64,000 nucleotides of DNA, taken from positions 15,028,591-15,092,590 of the forward strand of contig OY720100.1 in assembly GCA_963082875.1 (NCBI GenBank), given 5' to 3'. Position 1 is the first letter of the stretch; each line of letters starts with the position of its first letter. Both the position numbers and the translations under genes were made by a program. Origin of the DNA: Corella eumyota. Lineage: Eukaryota; Chordata; Ascidiacea; Phlebobranchia; Corellidae. Of this stretch, positions 12,201 to 23,511 are shown in pieces. The notes under the pieces were generated by a model. It made no database searches. It was not told where the DNA came from and saw only the letters and a list, made by a program, of their open reading frames with translations.

Positions 12201-15200
12201 TTAAATTAGCTATATATATTTTACCTATTTTAACAAATATTTAATTTTTTTCTAATTTAGCCTATACATCTTTTTTTATATATATATAATTTAAATGTAT
12301 GTATAGAATTAATTTTTAAACCTCTAGCTGCCCTGACTTTAAACCAGTGTTATTTTTTTGATATGTTTTTATGCCCCAAAAACGGAGAAAAATAATGTTA
12401 TGTTGTCGTTAATTTGGTTCCTGATCTGCTGTTGTGTTGTCATGTAATTGGAATTTTTACTTATTACTCACGAGCCAATGAACTGTATGCCATCTGTTTA
12501 ACAGACCACAACAAAAACGTGATAATTACTAATTCGGAAAATATAAAATTTTTAACAAATCTATTAATATTTGATTAAGGGTTTAAGGTTTTTTTTTTAA
12601 TAAATTTTAATAATTCTTTTTTTTTTTTTAATTTAAGACCCTCGGGTTCTCTTTTTTTGAATCAAGTACTTTTTAATAACCAATTACTGTTATTTTGACC
12701 TGATTACCTTATATTGTCCGGTCAAATAAATAAAATTTTCTCTTATAGGAAATACAACTCATGCTAGAAACAAACGAGCAATCGAAAATGAAAAGAAGTT
12801 TGTTGAACTTCTGTTGGTGGTTGATAAAGCAGAGGTAATATTAAGTTAATTGTTTATAATAACAAAAGTTAGAAATTAAGTAAATATATGTCATTAAAAA
12901 ACACTACTTCAATATTTTTTTGACATTGTTTTTATAAAGCTATATTTATTAAAATATTAAGTTTTAAAAATATTGACTTTATGTTTAAAAGTTTTTTAAA
13001 TTAAGCAGTTTCTTAAGTAAATATGACACTTTTTCTTCACAATATTGATTTACAATACTTAAATAAATATCAACACTGTTAAAATCTGTCAAAAACAAGT
13101 AAACCATGACCAAAAGCAGAAAAGCGGTTTAAATTTCTATGGAGGTAAATAATTTGGAAATTTCTTGGAAATGTATTTTTAAATTTTTCCAAGGCCTTAA
13201 TCTGCTATTTTGGTTTTAATATTGTTGTATTGCTGAAAAATATTATAAGCCATTTTAGCTCTTCCTAAAAACAAAATTAAATAAATACTGAATTTTAAAT
13301 TATTTGGTTTTTAAAATGCTTGGTCATTTATTATCATGGGCAATAATAATAAACACAGCTTTAGAAAAGCTTATTAACCACTAGTTAAATAAACTTTATT
13401 TATTTTTTTAATGGAAATAAAACTATAAATTTTAACAAATTTAAAAGGTGTCATTTGGAATATGCTTAACAGAAAACACAAAAAAAATTTATAAAACACA
13501 AAAAAGTGGGTTTTAGAAATTTAGTCATATTAATTTTTTTGACTTTTTTTAATTTTTTTGCAAAAACTTTTAATTTTCTGTCCTGCCTTTTCTACTTTAA
13601 ACATAGTGAGTAGGCCTAAAAAATTGATTGCTTTTGCTTTCTTATTTTTTATATTTTTAATTGGTGCTTTTCTATGTTCTATATCTTTAATTAATAATTT
13701 ATTTTTTCAGTATGATAAGTTTGATTCGAGGGTAGAATTGGACGCAAGGATGCAGGAATTAGTGAATTATTTAGATGGTTATTACAACCAACTTGGTATT
13801 CGGATCGTTTTAACCGATATCGAGGTTTGGAAAAATGGAGACAAAGTACCACTCGGTACCAACGCCAACGAGGTAAACACTTTTTTTAAATAAAGTAAAT
13901 ACTTTTTTAAAGAAAACAAAAAAATTTCGAAAAAAATTTAATTATTTTTAATTTAATATTTTACAGTCTTTATAATTTTTAATGTAATAATTTAGTTGTG
14001 TTGCAATAATTATTTTAACAAACTGGTCAACAACTTCATTATTTACCCAATCCTAATTTGAAATAATGGCCTCAAGGCATACTAGAACTACTTACTTGCC
14101 ACAAGTTAATTTTAAACTTTTCTGGTCTCGTGAAGTTCCCAAAATAAATGTCATCTAATTTTTTTTATGACATTGCAAAAATTTAATTATAAAATAATTA
14201 CAATTATTGTAAAATTAATAAATTATTTTTTTTACCAAAATATCACCTAAAATTGGTTACCAAAAAATGGTTACCAAAAATGGTTAATTTTTTAACCAGT
14301 AAACCATTTTTAAGGTTTTAAATGATTTCTTGGCATACTACCAACAACAATTAAGAAACAGTCCACCAAATTCACCATGGCGACGAGCCGACAATGTCCA
14401 GTTGATTTATGGTGGTTCCTTTGATGGTGCAACCATTGGTATGGCAAGTGTTGGTTCCATGTGTGGTTCAAGATCTGGTGGCGTTAACCAGGTAAGACTG
14501 GTTGTTATCTTTTGATAGTTTATTGACCATTGCTGGTGTTAATGGTATATGGTGTTTGACAATGTGAATGGTTATAACATGTGTTGGTTCAAAAATAAAT
14601 GGTTTTCATTAAAAAATATTTTATTGGTTTATAATGGTTTAAGTATGGTGTTTGACAATGTAACTGGTTCTAATGTTTTGGTTCAGAAGAAAAGTTTTTT
14701 GATGAAAGTAATATAATATTGGTTTATAAAGGTCATATTATGGTGTTTGACATGTGACTGGTTAAAATGGATTGGTTCAGCAATAAATGGTCTTTTTTAT
14801 AATTTTGGTGCCCTTTTTGTTGGTTTTAATCTTGAACCATATAAGAGTAAAAATCTCTATGGTTAGTAAGTTTAGATTTGCTTAGTTTAAATATAATCTT
14901 ATAAAGAGTAATTCTATCACGTTTAAAAAAGTGAACAATTAAAAACTGTCACACTTAATGTTGTATAGCTTCCTGCAATTGATTTATTATGTCTGACAGC
15001 ATGACATCATGATATTACATCATAGGTTCATTTTTTTTTCAAATGCTAATTAATTTTTCGGTTCTAATTAATATTTAATTGTTTTTTTGGAAGCATTGTC
15101 ATGGTGTAATTGCCGTTTGTGATTTAATATTAAAAATAATATATTTAATGCTAGTTTTTACTTATTTTAACATAATGTTCTATATATATACATAAAATTA

Positions 15201-18200
15201 AGTTTTTTGATTTTTGACAAACTCTGTTTTTAAACAAGGATCATAACAGTAATGTGGCATACACTGCTGCCACGCTGGCGCACGAGATGGGCCACAACTT
15301 CGGAATGTTGCATGACACTCCGGATTGTATTTGTGCTGAGGGTTCACAGTGTTTAATGGCATCTTCGTCTGGGTGAGTATTTACTTTAATTTTTGCTTTT
15401 TTGAACGGAAATTTTGGTTAGCTTGTATTTTACGGTCTCCGAAAAAAAATTTTTGCCTTTGCTTTTACAGGCTTTACCAAACCATTGTTATACTTTTCAG
15501 TACTTAGTAATTACTTATATGCACTTTTCAGTCTTTACTGATTTTTCTTTGTAGTTTTTAGTCCTCGATAATTTGCTCTTGTACTTTGTGATACTTGCTA
15601 ATTTTCTCACATACTCTATATGCTCCTTGCCAATTCACTTTTACACATTATTGTCTAAATTTTTTGAGAGAACATAAAGTACAAGTGATCCAAAATATTT
15701 TATAAGTTATATATTCAGTTTTTCCTAAAAAACAGTTTCTAAGACTTAAACATTCTACAAAAACATTCATCAAAATTTGTGTTAAAAATATTTATTAAAT
15801 TATTTTTTTTTAGATTTTCTTTGCAAAAAGCTTGGTCCTCTTGTAGCAGAGAATACTTAAGTCAAAACCAGAAGTTAGGGCTTGGAAGTTGTTTGTTAAA
15901 CGTACCAGATCCCAGCACCATATATGGTGGTCCACAGTGTGGAAACGATATTATTGAGAAGGGGGAAGAATGTGATTGCGGAACAGTGGAAGATTGCAGA
16001 AGGTGGGATTTTTTTGTTTAATTGTTCTTAATGTAAAAGGAGACTGGAAAAATAACTGTACTTTAAATAGAAATAATATTTCTAAATTGTCATTCTACTG
16101 AAAATCAGACATTTTTTTTGTCCCAACTTACCCTAACCCCCTTCTGGAAAAAGCACTGTAAATTCTTGACCTAACTTTCGTAGAAAATCGTTTTTGAATT
16201 TTTGTTTTTTTGGCAAATGTTTATTTTATAAATGTTTTTTGATTATATATAAAGATAGATACCAGGCTATAAAACCAAATGACTTTTACTTCCTCTAAAT
16301 AGGTTTTTTTATTAACTTAAACTTTTCATTTTGCAACCTTCTTTATATTAGCCAAGTTATACATTTTTAAAAAAAATTTTTTATAATATTTTAAAATCTT
16401 TTTTTTTTTCATATCACCTTAAGGTGATAGGTTTTTTATATTTTTTATTGGGGAAGGGTGTGCTGTTATGATGTGATTAAGCTATCTGTAACACCGGGCT
16501 CAAGGGCAAATAGTGTGGCAATGGTGCGGCTCGAACCCGAAACCTTTTGGCTCGTAGTCTGATGCCATGACCAGTTCGCCACACTACCGGACAATATTTT
16601 AAAATCTTAATTTTCACTTTTTACTATGGCAACCTATAACCAAACTTGTATTAAATTTCCTACAAAAAAAATTATTAACAACAAATTTAATTGTTTTTAG
16701 TGCTTGTTGTAATGCATCAACTTGTTTGTTATACGAAGGAGCAAGTTGTGACACCGGTACTTGCTGTCAGAATTGTCAACACACAGAAAGTGGAACAATG
16801 TGTAGGTCGACCGATGGAAATCCTTGTCAATTACCTGAGTATTGCACCGGGCTGTCAGCTAATGTAGGCTCATTATATAATATATATGCATGCTTTTGTT
16901 TAATATAGACAGTTTTCAACCTAGTGTCAATCTGTAAAATATAGAGCTCTGTGAATGATACATATACCTTTATATGTATGTTTAAATTATAGGATAAAAA
17001 ACTGCCGTTAGCTGTCAGCTAATGTAAGCTCATTATATAATATATATGCGTGCTTTCGTTTAATATAGACAGTTTTTAACCTGTAAAAAGGGTCAATCTT
17101 TTAACAATGGTGCTCTGTGGATAATACGTATACCTTTATATGTATGTTTAACTTGGAGGCCAAAAACTGCTGTTTGTGGGCAGGATACGAATTAACGTTT
17201 AAAAAACGATTCACTAAAAATGAGGTTGAATTTTTAGAGCAATAATTAGGTCCAAGTCATAATCTTTATTTTTTGATAACACTTGACGCGTTGCGTGGCG
17301 TTTTAAAATGTAACGTCTTGTGAAAAATCGTTAATAATTTTTCGCACAAAAAACGAGACATTTTTGATTACTTTAAAGCTGTGTTATGTATTTAAAAAAT
17401 TGCGCAATAACTAAACGAACCTGGAGGTGAAGTTTATGCATTGCCAAACATGGAAAGTTTTTGTTATTAAATGCCCTATAGTACTACATTCACGCAGGAT
17501 TATATTGGTGTAATTATAAATGTGTTAAACCGATTAAAAATAGATCGTAACAATACACAAATATACATGAAAGTATTATTATCGCTTGAACTTTTTTGGT
17601 TGATTCGCTAATTCTAATATATTTGTAAAAAACGATTTGCTAATTTAAAAAAACGATTCGCGTTTAGCGAATAGCGACCCGTTATTTCGTTCCCTGGTGG
17701 GTATATATATATATTAGTTGCTTATTGCAACCATGTCATGTTGAATAAAATGGTAATCAACTAGAGGTATATATCAAGCTTACCCTATAGGGCCAATTTT
17801 TTTGTTAACATTTTTTTTAAATGCATTTTAAAATTAAAGTCCTATTTTAGCAATATTTTTTTATTTAAAATTGATCAAGTTTGTGATGACGTAGATAGTA
17901 CGAGCTTGTATACACTCACTACGCTACTTAGTACTTTCTATGTCACACGTAAAAATATGGTAACCTGGTTTTTGATGTTCATCATTTTCCAGTATTTAAA
18001 AAAATTAAAGTGTAAGTAGCACAGACATTTTTTGAAGGTCCTAAAGTCATTTTGTGATTCAGTGTCAACCATATTAATATGCTATATTCATCACCTACAA
18101 AATTGCAAAACTTTTCAATAAAGCTGCAAAGCACTTTAAAAATTAAAAAATAAAGCATGTTATATAAATTTCATATTACTCTATTTATGTAACTGACCGG

Positions 18201-21200
18201 CAGTGTGGTGTAGTGGTAAGAACACTTGTTACACCACACATGAGGTCGTGGGTTCAATCCCAACTGATCTCATGCTGTAGCGCCGTTAAGTATAGCACTA
18301 TAAACGGTATAAACTCCCGCTGAGCTAGCACTTAATCAGCAGCATAATTATCGGGAAAATATAATCTATATTACCCCAAACTGCTAAAGGCAACTCGAGA
18401 CTGGGTCATGGTAACTGATGTTACTCTATGTTTAGGTCGTGCATTCAACTTTCCCACATCGAGGATAAAGATATATAAAAAAAACTGGTTAAAAAAGAAT
18501 TTATTTTTGTTACCCCAAATTATCTTTTTGTTTAGTGTCCAGGTAATGTATATTTAGAAGACGGTTCCCCATGTAATAATAATGAGGGAATGTGCAACGA
18601 AGGAATTTGTTTAACCAGGGATTTACAATGTTCAAATGTCTGGGGCACATCACCTGATGGCAGTAGTAAGTACCAAGTTTACAGATTTTAATAAAAATAT
18701 TCCGAGATTTTAACCAATTTTTTTTAAATGTAAAAATCTTAACTGTATGTTTGATGTAGAAAAAAAACTGCTTTTTGTGGCGCTGGTAAATTATCGCATG
18801 CAAATATTAGTTGAAAGTTGCCATCATATTATGACAATTTAAATTTCAATCGTAACGAAGGCTATTGACTAGTTTAAATAATATGCTCAATAACAGTAAA
18901 CTTAATTTTTTTTAACATTTTTAAGTTTTTCTTTAAATCTGTGATGTTTTAAATTTAATTTTTTTCTTTGCAGCTGCAAGAAGTGGTGTGGATGATTGTT
19001 ATACCTTAGTTAATGCTTTGGGAGATTGGAACGGAAATTGTGGAAAGAATAACAACGGGGAATTTATTAAATGTACCAATGAGTAAGTTGTTAAAAAAAA
19101 TATAGGATTATTATTTATTTTTCTATTTTGTAAAAAATTTTAAAATATTTAAAATTATTTTTTTTTTAGAAATGCAAAGTGCGGTAAACTTCAGTGCGCT
19201 GGTGGAAACCGGCGCCCCCTAGTGGGAAGAGATCGCTACGCATTCCGGAACGTTCTTTCAGGATCAAAGGAGGAATGTAAAACAATATCAACGGACGAAA
19301 ACGCCACAGATGTTAGCGACCCCGGGTTAGTGAAAGACGGGACTATGTGTAGTCTTAACCATGTAAGTATTTGGTATGTTATATTCTTGTATATAAAGTT
19401 TATCTATAAATATTGATAACATATATTTGTTTGTTGAAGAAATGTGCTGCTAAATATATACATTAAGATAGCATAGTGTAGTATTAGAACGCTTGGTTTT
19501 ACTACATGAGGTCTTAAGTTTAATCCCTACTGCTTCTATGCTATAGCACTTTCTAAGTAAAATGATATATACTAGTACTAAGCCAAAGGTATATTGGCAC
19601 ATGAATTTTAGAATATTTATAATTAAAATTATTTAACTGACTAATTCAACTCAAAACTTGGTTGGGTGAACTAATGTTGCCCTATGTTTAGGCTGTAAAG
19701 TCGACCTTCTGACATCACATATCAATCAATATGAAAGAAAATGTTGAATACATATACACTTTTATATTTAAATGACCTTTTTTTATATTTTAAGATATGC
19801 AAAGAGGGAGTTTGTACTGAAATAATGCCAAGTAGTTGCTCAAATTCTTGTAATGGAAAGGGGGTAGGTTTTTTTTAAAAAAGAACCTAAAAAAATAAAT
19901 AAAAAGTCATTTTATTTTCATTGTGAATTTTTACAATTTCAAGTATTTCAAAAAAATTTTTGTATCAATAATTTTTATTTTTTTTTTATTTTCAGGTTTG
20001 TAACAACCTTGGTAACTGTCATTGTGAATGTAATTGGGCACCCCCATTCTGTGCAACAGAAGGTTACGGTGGAAGTGTGAACAGTGGGAATGCTTGTGCT
20101 AACAACGGTAAATCAATAACAATTATTTTACATTCATATGTAATAAGAAGCTTGTTGTACAATTTATATAAATATGTAATTCTATAAACTTTTTTTGTAT
20201 AATATACAATATTGTATATTTTTTTACATTTATTTATCCTCGATGTGGGAAGGTCGACTTCACAACCTTAACATAGAGTAACATCAGTTACCCAGACCCA
20301 GTCTCAAGTTGCCTTTGTCAGTTTGGGATATTATAGATTACAATTGCCTGGTAATTATGCTGCTGATTAGGTGCTGACTTAGCAGGAGTTCATACTGTTT
20401 ATAGTTCCTTATTTAAGGGCGCTACAGCATGTAAGCAGTGGGGAGTACACCCACAACCTCATGTGTGATGTGGCAGGGTTTTTATCACCAGTTTTCAATT
20501 TAACTAATACATTCTAATTAGGTGTTACTAAAAAAAAATTTATATTTTTTATATTTTTTAAACTTTTTATATAAAATTTTTAAATAATAACAGTTTTATT
20601 AATTTAAATTTTTTTTTTAAATTTAATTAAATTTTTATCAAAAAGCTACTTCTATGGAAAATGTTACAAATAAAAATGGTGGTAATATTTTCATTTTTAT
20701 TGCAAGCCATTTTCAATTTTAACAACAAAAAATGTTTTGTTAAAACTCAAAATATTTTTTATTATTTTAATACTAATTTATAATTTTAATAACCATTTTT
20801 ATTATGAAAACTAATAGGCTTTACTTTATTTTGTCTAATACTCAAAAACTAACATAGTTTTTAATAGTTTTTTAGTTGATTTAAATAGTAAAAAAATAAT
20901 ATTTAAAAATAAAAAAAAATGTAAAAAAAAATTTTTAAATATTTTTTTTTTTGATTTTAATGATTTTTTTTTAATTTTTAGGTGATATTCAGATGATATT
21001 GATGATTGTCATGTTTTTGGTTGTGTTACCCATTGTGCTTGCCTTATTAAGTTGGATTTGGTATAAATACTGTGGTGGCAGAAGACAGATTTTACAATGG
21101 AAGAAGAACAGGTAAAAATAAAAAAAAATTGAAAAATATTTAAAAATTTTTTTTTGTTTTGTATATCTTTATCCTCGACGTGGGAAAATCGAATGTGTGC

Positions 21201-22569
21201 AACATAGAGTAACATCAGTTACCCCGACCCAGTCTCGAGTTGCCTTTGGCAGTTTGGGATATTATAGATTATAATTGCCCGATAATTATGCTGCTGATTA
21301 AGTGAGTTCATATCGTTTATAGCGCCTAAATAAAGGGCGCTACAGCATGAGATTAGTGGGGATTAAACCCACGACCTCATGTGTGGTATAGCAAGTGTTC
21401 TTATCACTACACCACGCTGCCATTTCTTTTGTTTAAAGTGTTCAACTTAAAAATAAAATTATTAAATTAGGAGGGAAAGATTAGAAGCTGTAGCAAGGAG
21501 TAAAAACCCATCTAATGCCAAACCTAAGAATGGCTCTCAAGAAAATTTATTCGATTCACCTCGACAGAATAATTCTAATTATACAAGAGGTCGTAATGGT
21601 AAGAATTTAATTATTTTAAACCCTAAATGGTGTAATATACTTTTCAGTGTATAAAAGGGTTGCATTTTTTAAAGACATAAACAACTTTTTATTTTTAAAT
21701 ATATATTTTATTAAATTACTAATTAATTTTTAATTTAAATTTTTTTTTTTTTAAGTTTTTCTTTGTTTTAAATTCCTAGGTGTTCATATAGTCCAAAATT
21801 ACCCCTCAAACACCCCGCCAAGTAAAGTCCCGCCAGCAAGACCCTCTGCCCCAGTTCATTATACCCCTAGTGCTTCTGCAAACAACACCCCTAAGAAAAT
21901 CTACACCCCTTCGTATCAAAACCTTACCCCTAAAAAGGACACATCAAATGTAACCCCATTACATGGGATTTCCCCCTTGGTGGGTTCAAATTCAAGTTCA
22001 AAACCAACAAGAGTGGCCCCTCCACCCCCTCCCAATACCGACCCCCCAAAAGTTCCTGGGTTTAACCCTGGGTCACAAAATATTCCCCCTGTACCTGTAA
22101 ATAGACCCCCACCACCAGAAAATCCCCCTACAAAGCAATACAACCAAGCCCCACCCTTTATAATTCCCCCAATACCATCAACCTTGCCCCCTTTGCCTAA
22201 TAGTAAGCCACCTGTGCCCCAAACAAAGCCCCTAGGGCCCCCTAAAGTGCCCCCATCAGTTCCAAATAGTAAACCCATCAATTTCAAGCCTTCACCTCCG
22301 TCTAAAAAGCCAAAGGTAAAAATTTTAATATTTTTTTTTTAAATCAAAATATTTTTAATTTTTGAAATTTTAAAATTTAAAATATTTCTGATTTTTAGCC
22401 AGCGTTGCCAAATAACAAACCCATTTTTCACGGAAGCACTCCAATAATAAATCACGATACTGAGATTAGTTCTCAAGACCAACAGCATCGTCCATATTCG
22501 CAAAACTTTAGCATTGAGCCTGAAAACTTGTCGGTTTTCGAAAAAGCTCAGCGCTTCAACCAAATTTAA
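9260..22569 (+). CDS. membrane-anchored ADAM metalloprotease-disintegrin, complete, 20 exons
   Basis: Exons: 9260-9341, 9941-10080, 10331-10480, 10649-10725, 11323-11492, 12749-12834, 13711-13872, 14315-14491, 15239-15372, 15814-16002, 16701-16863, 18536-18665, 18974-19082, 19170-19362, 19795-19863, 19996-20107, 20982-21111, 21471-21598, 21780-22315, 22399-22569; 1035 residues. Domains in order: signal peptide 1-20; prodomain with cysteine-switch candidate Cys188 (GGKCG); furin site RNKR at 213-216; reprolysin domain with intact zinc site [12 protein letters not shown] (363-374) and Met-turn around 388; disintegrin from about 435 with [14 protein letters not shown] loop; cysteine-rich region; EGF-like [19 protein letters not shown] about 718-741; proline-rich tail. 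All catalytic residues are present, so an active sheddase is expected. The prodomain STCNGLRGIIVLE and the layout fit the ADAM9/12/19/33 group; the exact orthologue is not assigned. Prolines in the tail suggest SH3 partners. Confidence 0.95.
9656..9822 (+). repeat. dispersed repeat C, copy 1
   Basis: About 167 bases in ADAM intron 1, over 90% like the copy at 29891. Begins near TTTTTTGCACATTGATAAAA and ends GGCATGGTCACCAAA. Possibly a small MITE: the outer TTTGGT/ACCAAA are inverted. Confidence 0.7.
14548..14800 (+). repeat. tandem repeat, period about 96 bases, 2.6 units
   Basis: TATGGTGTTTGACAATGT starts units at 14548, 14644 and (diverged) 14739; each unit also has a GGTTCA-AATAAATGGT block. 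In ADAM intron 8. Confidence 0.75.
16412..16429. repeat. perfect 18-base palindrome
   Basis: TATCACCTTAAGGTGATA sits just left of the SINE-B copy. It may be a stem at the end of that element or a separate site. Confidence 0.5.
16442..16592 (-). mobile_element. SINE-B, tRNA-derived
   Basis: On the - strand it reads A box TGGCGAACTGG, then B box GGTTCGAGCC, with correct tRNA-like spacing, followed by a non-tRNA body (TTTGCCCTTGAGCCCGG). It lies in ADAM intron 10. There is no intact acceptor stem pairing, so it is a SINE head and not a tRNA gene. Confidence 0.75.
16851..17172 (+). repeat. 160-base direct duplication including the ADAM exon 11 donor
   Basis: The end of exon 11 and its intron start (CTGTCAGCTAATGTAGGCTC at 16852) recur at 17012 as CTGTCAGCTAATGTAAGCTC, with about 85% match through the following 140 bases. 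The second copy carries a closer match to the donor consensus than the real exon end. Confidence 0.85.
17120..17775 (+). repeat. dispersed repeat D, copy 2, split by an insertion
   Basis: The left part (to AAAACTGCTGTTTGTGGG at 17180) and right part (from 17702, ATTAGTTGCTTATTGCAACC) match the two halves of copy 1 and copy 3, with 516 bases between. Confidence 0.65.
17181..17696. mobile_element. non-autonomous DNA transposon nested in repeat D
   Basis: The ends CAGGATACGAATTAACG and, reversed, CAGGGAACGAAATAACG form an imperfect terminal inverted repeat. GTGGG directly flanks both sides (17176-17180 and 17697-17701) as a 5-base target-site duplication. The subterminal AACGATTC motif is repeated. 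No open frame. CAG ends suggest a hAT-related family, but the 5-base duplication leaves the superfamily open. Confidence 0.7.
18198..18486 (+). mobile_element. SINE-A, full length
   Basis: Sense copy in ADAM intron 11, ending about 50 bases before exon 12; head and T-arm are nearly consensus. Confidence 0.85.
18742..18886 (+). repeat. dispersed repeat D, copy 3
   Basis: In ADAM intron 12. Matches copy 1 at about 75% with small length differences, uninterrupted. Confidence 0.6.
19466..19735 (+). mobile_element. SINE-A, strongly diverged
   Basis: ADAM intron 14. The order of head, body and TATGTTTAGG...CGACCT end is kept but about a third of positions differ: an old copy. Confidence 0.7.
20218..20487 (-). 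mobile_element. SINE-A, head-damaged
   Basis: ADAM intron 16. Antisense; the last part of the head is lost. Confidence 0.8.
20505..20980. repeat. AT low-complexity tract
   Basis: Nearly 480 bases of A and T with runs of each, filling the rest of ADAM intron 16. Confidence 0.6.
21150..21422 (-). mobile_element. SINE-A, small internal deletion
   Basis: ADAM intron 17. The CTGCTGA hairpin lacks one arm. Confidence 0.85.
21780..22315 (+). other. ADAM exon 19: proline-rich cytoplasmic tail
   Basis: One 536-base exon encodes most of the intracellular tail. It is dense in PxxP cores ([35 protein letters not shown]), typical SH3 ligands known from ADAM9/12/15/19 tails. The C-rich coding strand also leaves a glycine-rich open frame on the other strand, which I treat as a shadow. 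Specific SH3 partners cannot be told from sequence. Confidence 0.85.
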
Positions 22570-23509
22570 GTATTTGTATCTTATTATATTGTTACTAGAA
22601 ATCTAATTTTTAATTTTTTTTATTTTCTGATTTTTATTTTTGAAATTGTCAAGTTAAGTTGTTATATAGCAAAGAATGTAGAGAATCACTAGCAGCATTG
22701 ATTAATGAACTATACAATTTTATTTTAATTCTTATTTTTCCATTGCATTTATATTATTAGGTTATTATCTCGTTTAGGTTATATTCATATCATTTTAATT
22801 TTAATTCCAAATTAGATTGGTGTAGTGAAAAAAAATCATTTTTGGGACGATAATAGGCCTTTGCAAATAGCATATAAACAGCATATTTTATCAACTTTTG
22901 CTACCTTTTGACAGCATTTTGCAATATTTTTAAGTAAAAGGGGAATGTTATGATATGATGTATAATGACTATGGTTCCATCATGTATATATATAATATTA
23001 TCGGTTGAAATTATGTAAATAACAATTATTTTTCTAATTAATAACATACTTTGTTCTAAAAGTATTTTTACATTTCTAAAAATTCGAAAAAAAAGATTGT
23101 TTTTAGATTCTAAAATTGGGTATAAATATATATTTAAACAACCCAAAAAAATTAAAGGTTTTTAAACTAAAAATTAAAAAGATAATAATGTAAAAATGTA
23201 AAAAATCCCAATTCCAGAAAAACTGCAATCATAAAAAGTCTAAAAAAATTCCAAACTTTTGTATATTCTTTACCTTATTCCTCCACTTTACTTATATATT
23301 GTAGAACCCTCTTATATACTGCAAATATATATCTTTTATGCACTTACTGTAGCTTTCGATATTAACATTTGTGTAATGTAATAAAAATTGTTACTAAATC
23401 ATATGCATAACGCGAAAAACGAAAATGTACTAGAAATATTATTTTTTTTTTATTTAATTGTGTTAGTGTAACAAAATTTTGGTGTAAGTTACATTCAGTT
23501 AGCACTTTA
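22570..23509. other. tail-to-tail interval between ADAM and GST-A, both 3' UTRs
   Basis: The interval is AT-rich, with no open frame worth calling. A + strand AATAAA at 23380-23385 would end ADAM about 810 bases after its stop. The GST-A gene ends within 130 bases of this point on the other strand, so the two transcripts may nearly touch or overlap. Confidence 0.5.
23380..23385 (+). terminator. candidate poly(A) signal for ADAM
   Basis: AATAAA in a T-rich context about 810 bases past the stop codon. Alternatives nearer the stop are non-canonical. Confidence 0.4.
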
Positions 23510-23511
23510 TT
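23506..23511 (-). terminator. AATAAA overlapping the GST-A stop codon
   Basis: On the - strand the hexamer starts within the TAA stop (23512-23510). If used, the 3' UTR would be only about 15-30 bases. A second - strand AATAAA near 23454 would give a more ordinary 3' UTR. Confidence 0.35.

Noticed and set aside
21916-22287. Gly-rich 123-codon - strand frame
   Set aside because: Complement of the proline-rich ADAM tail exon, which has clear splice sites and reading continuity.
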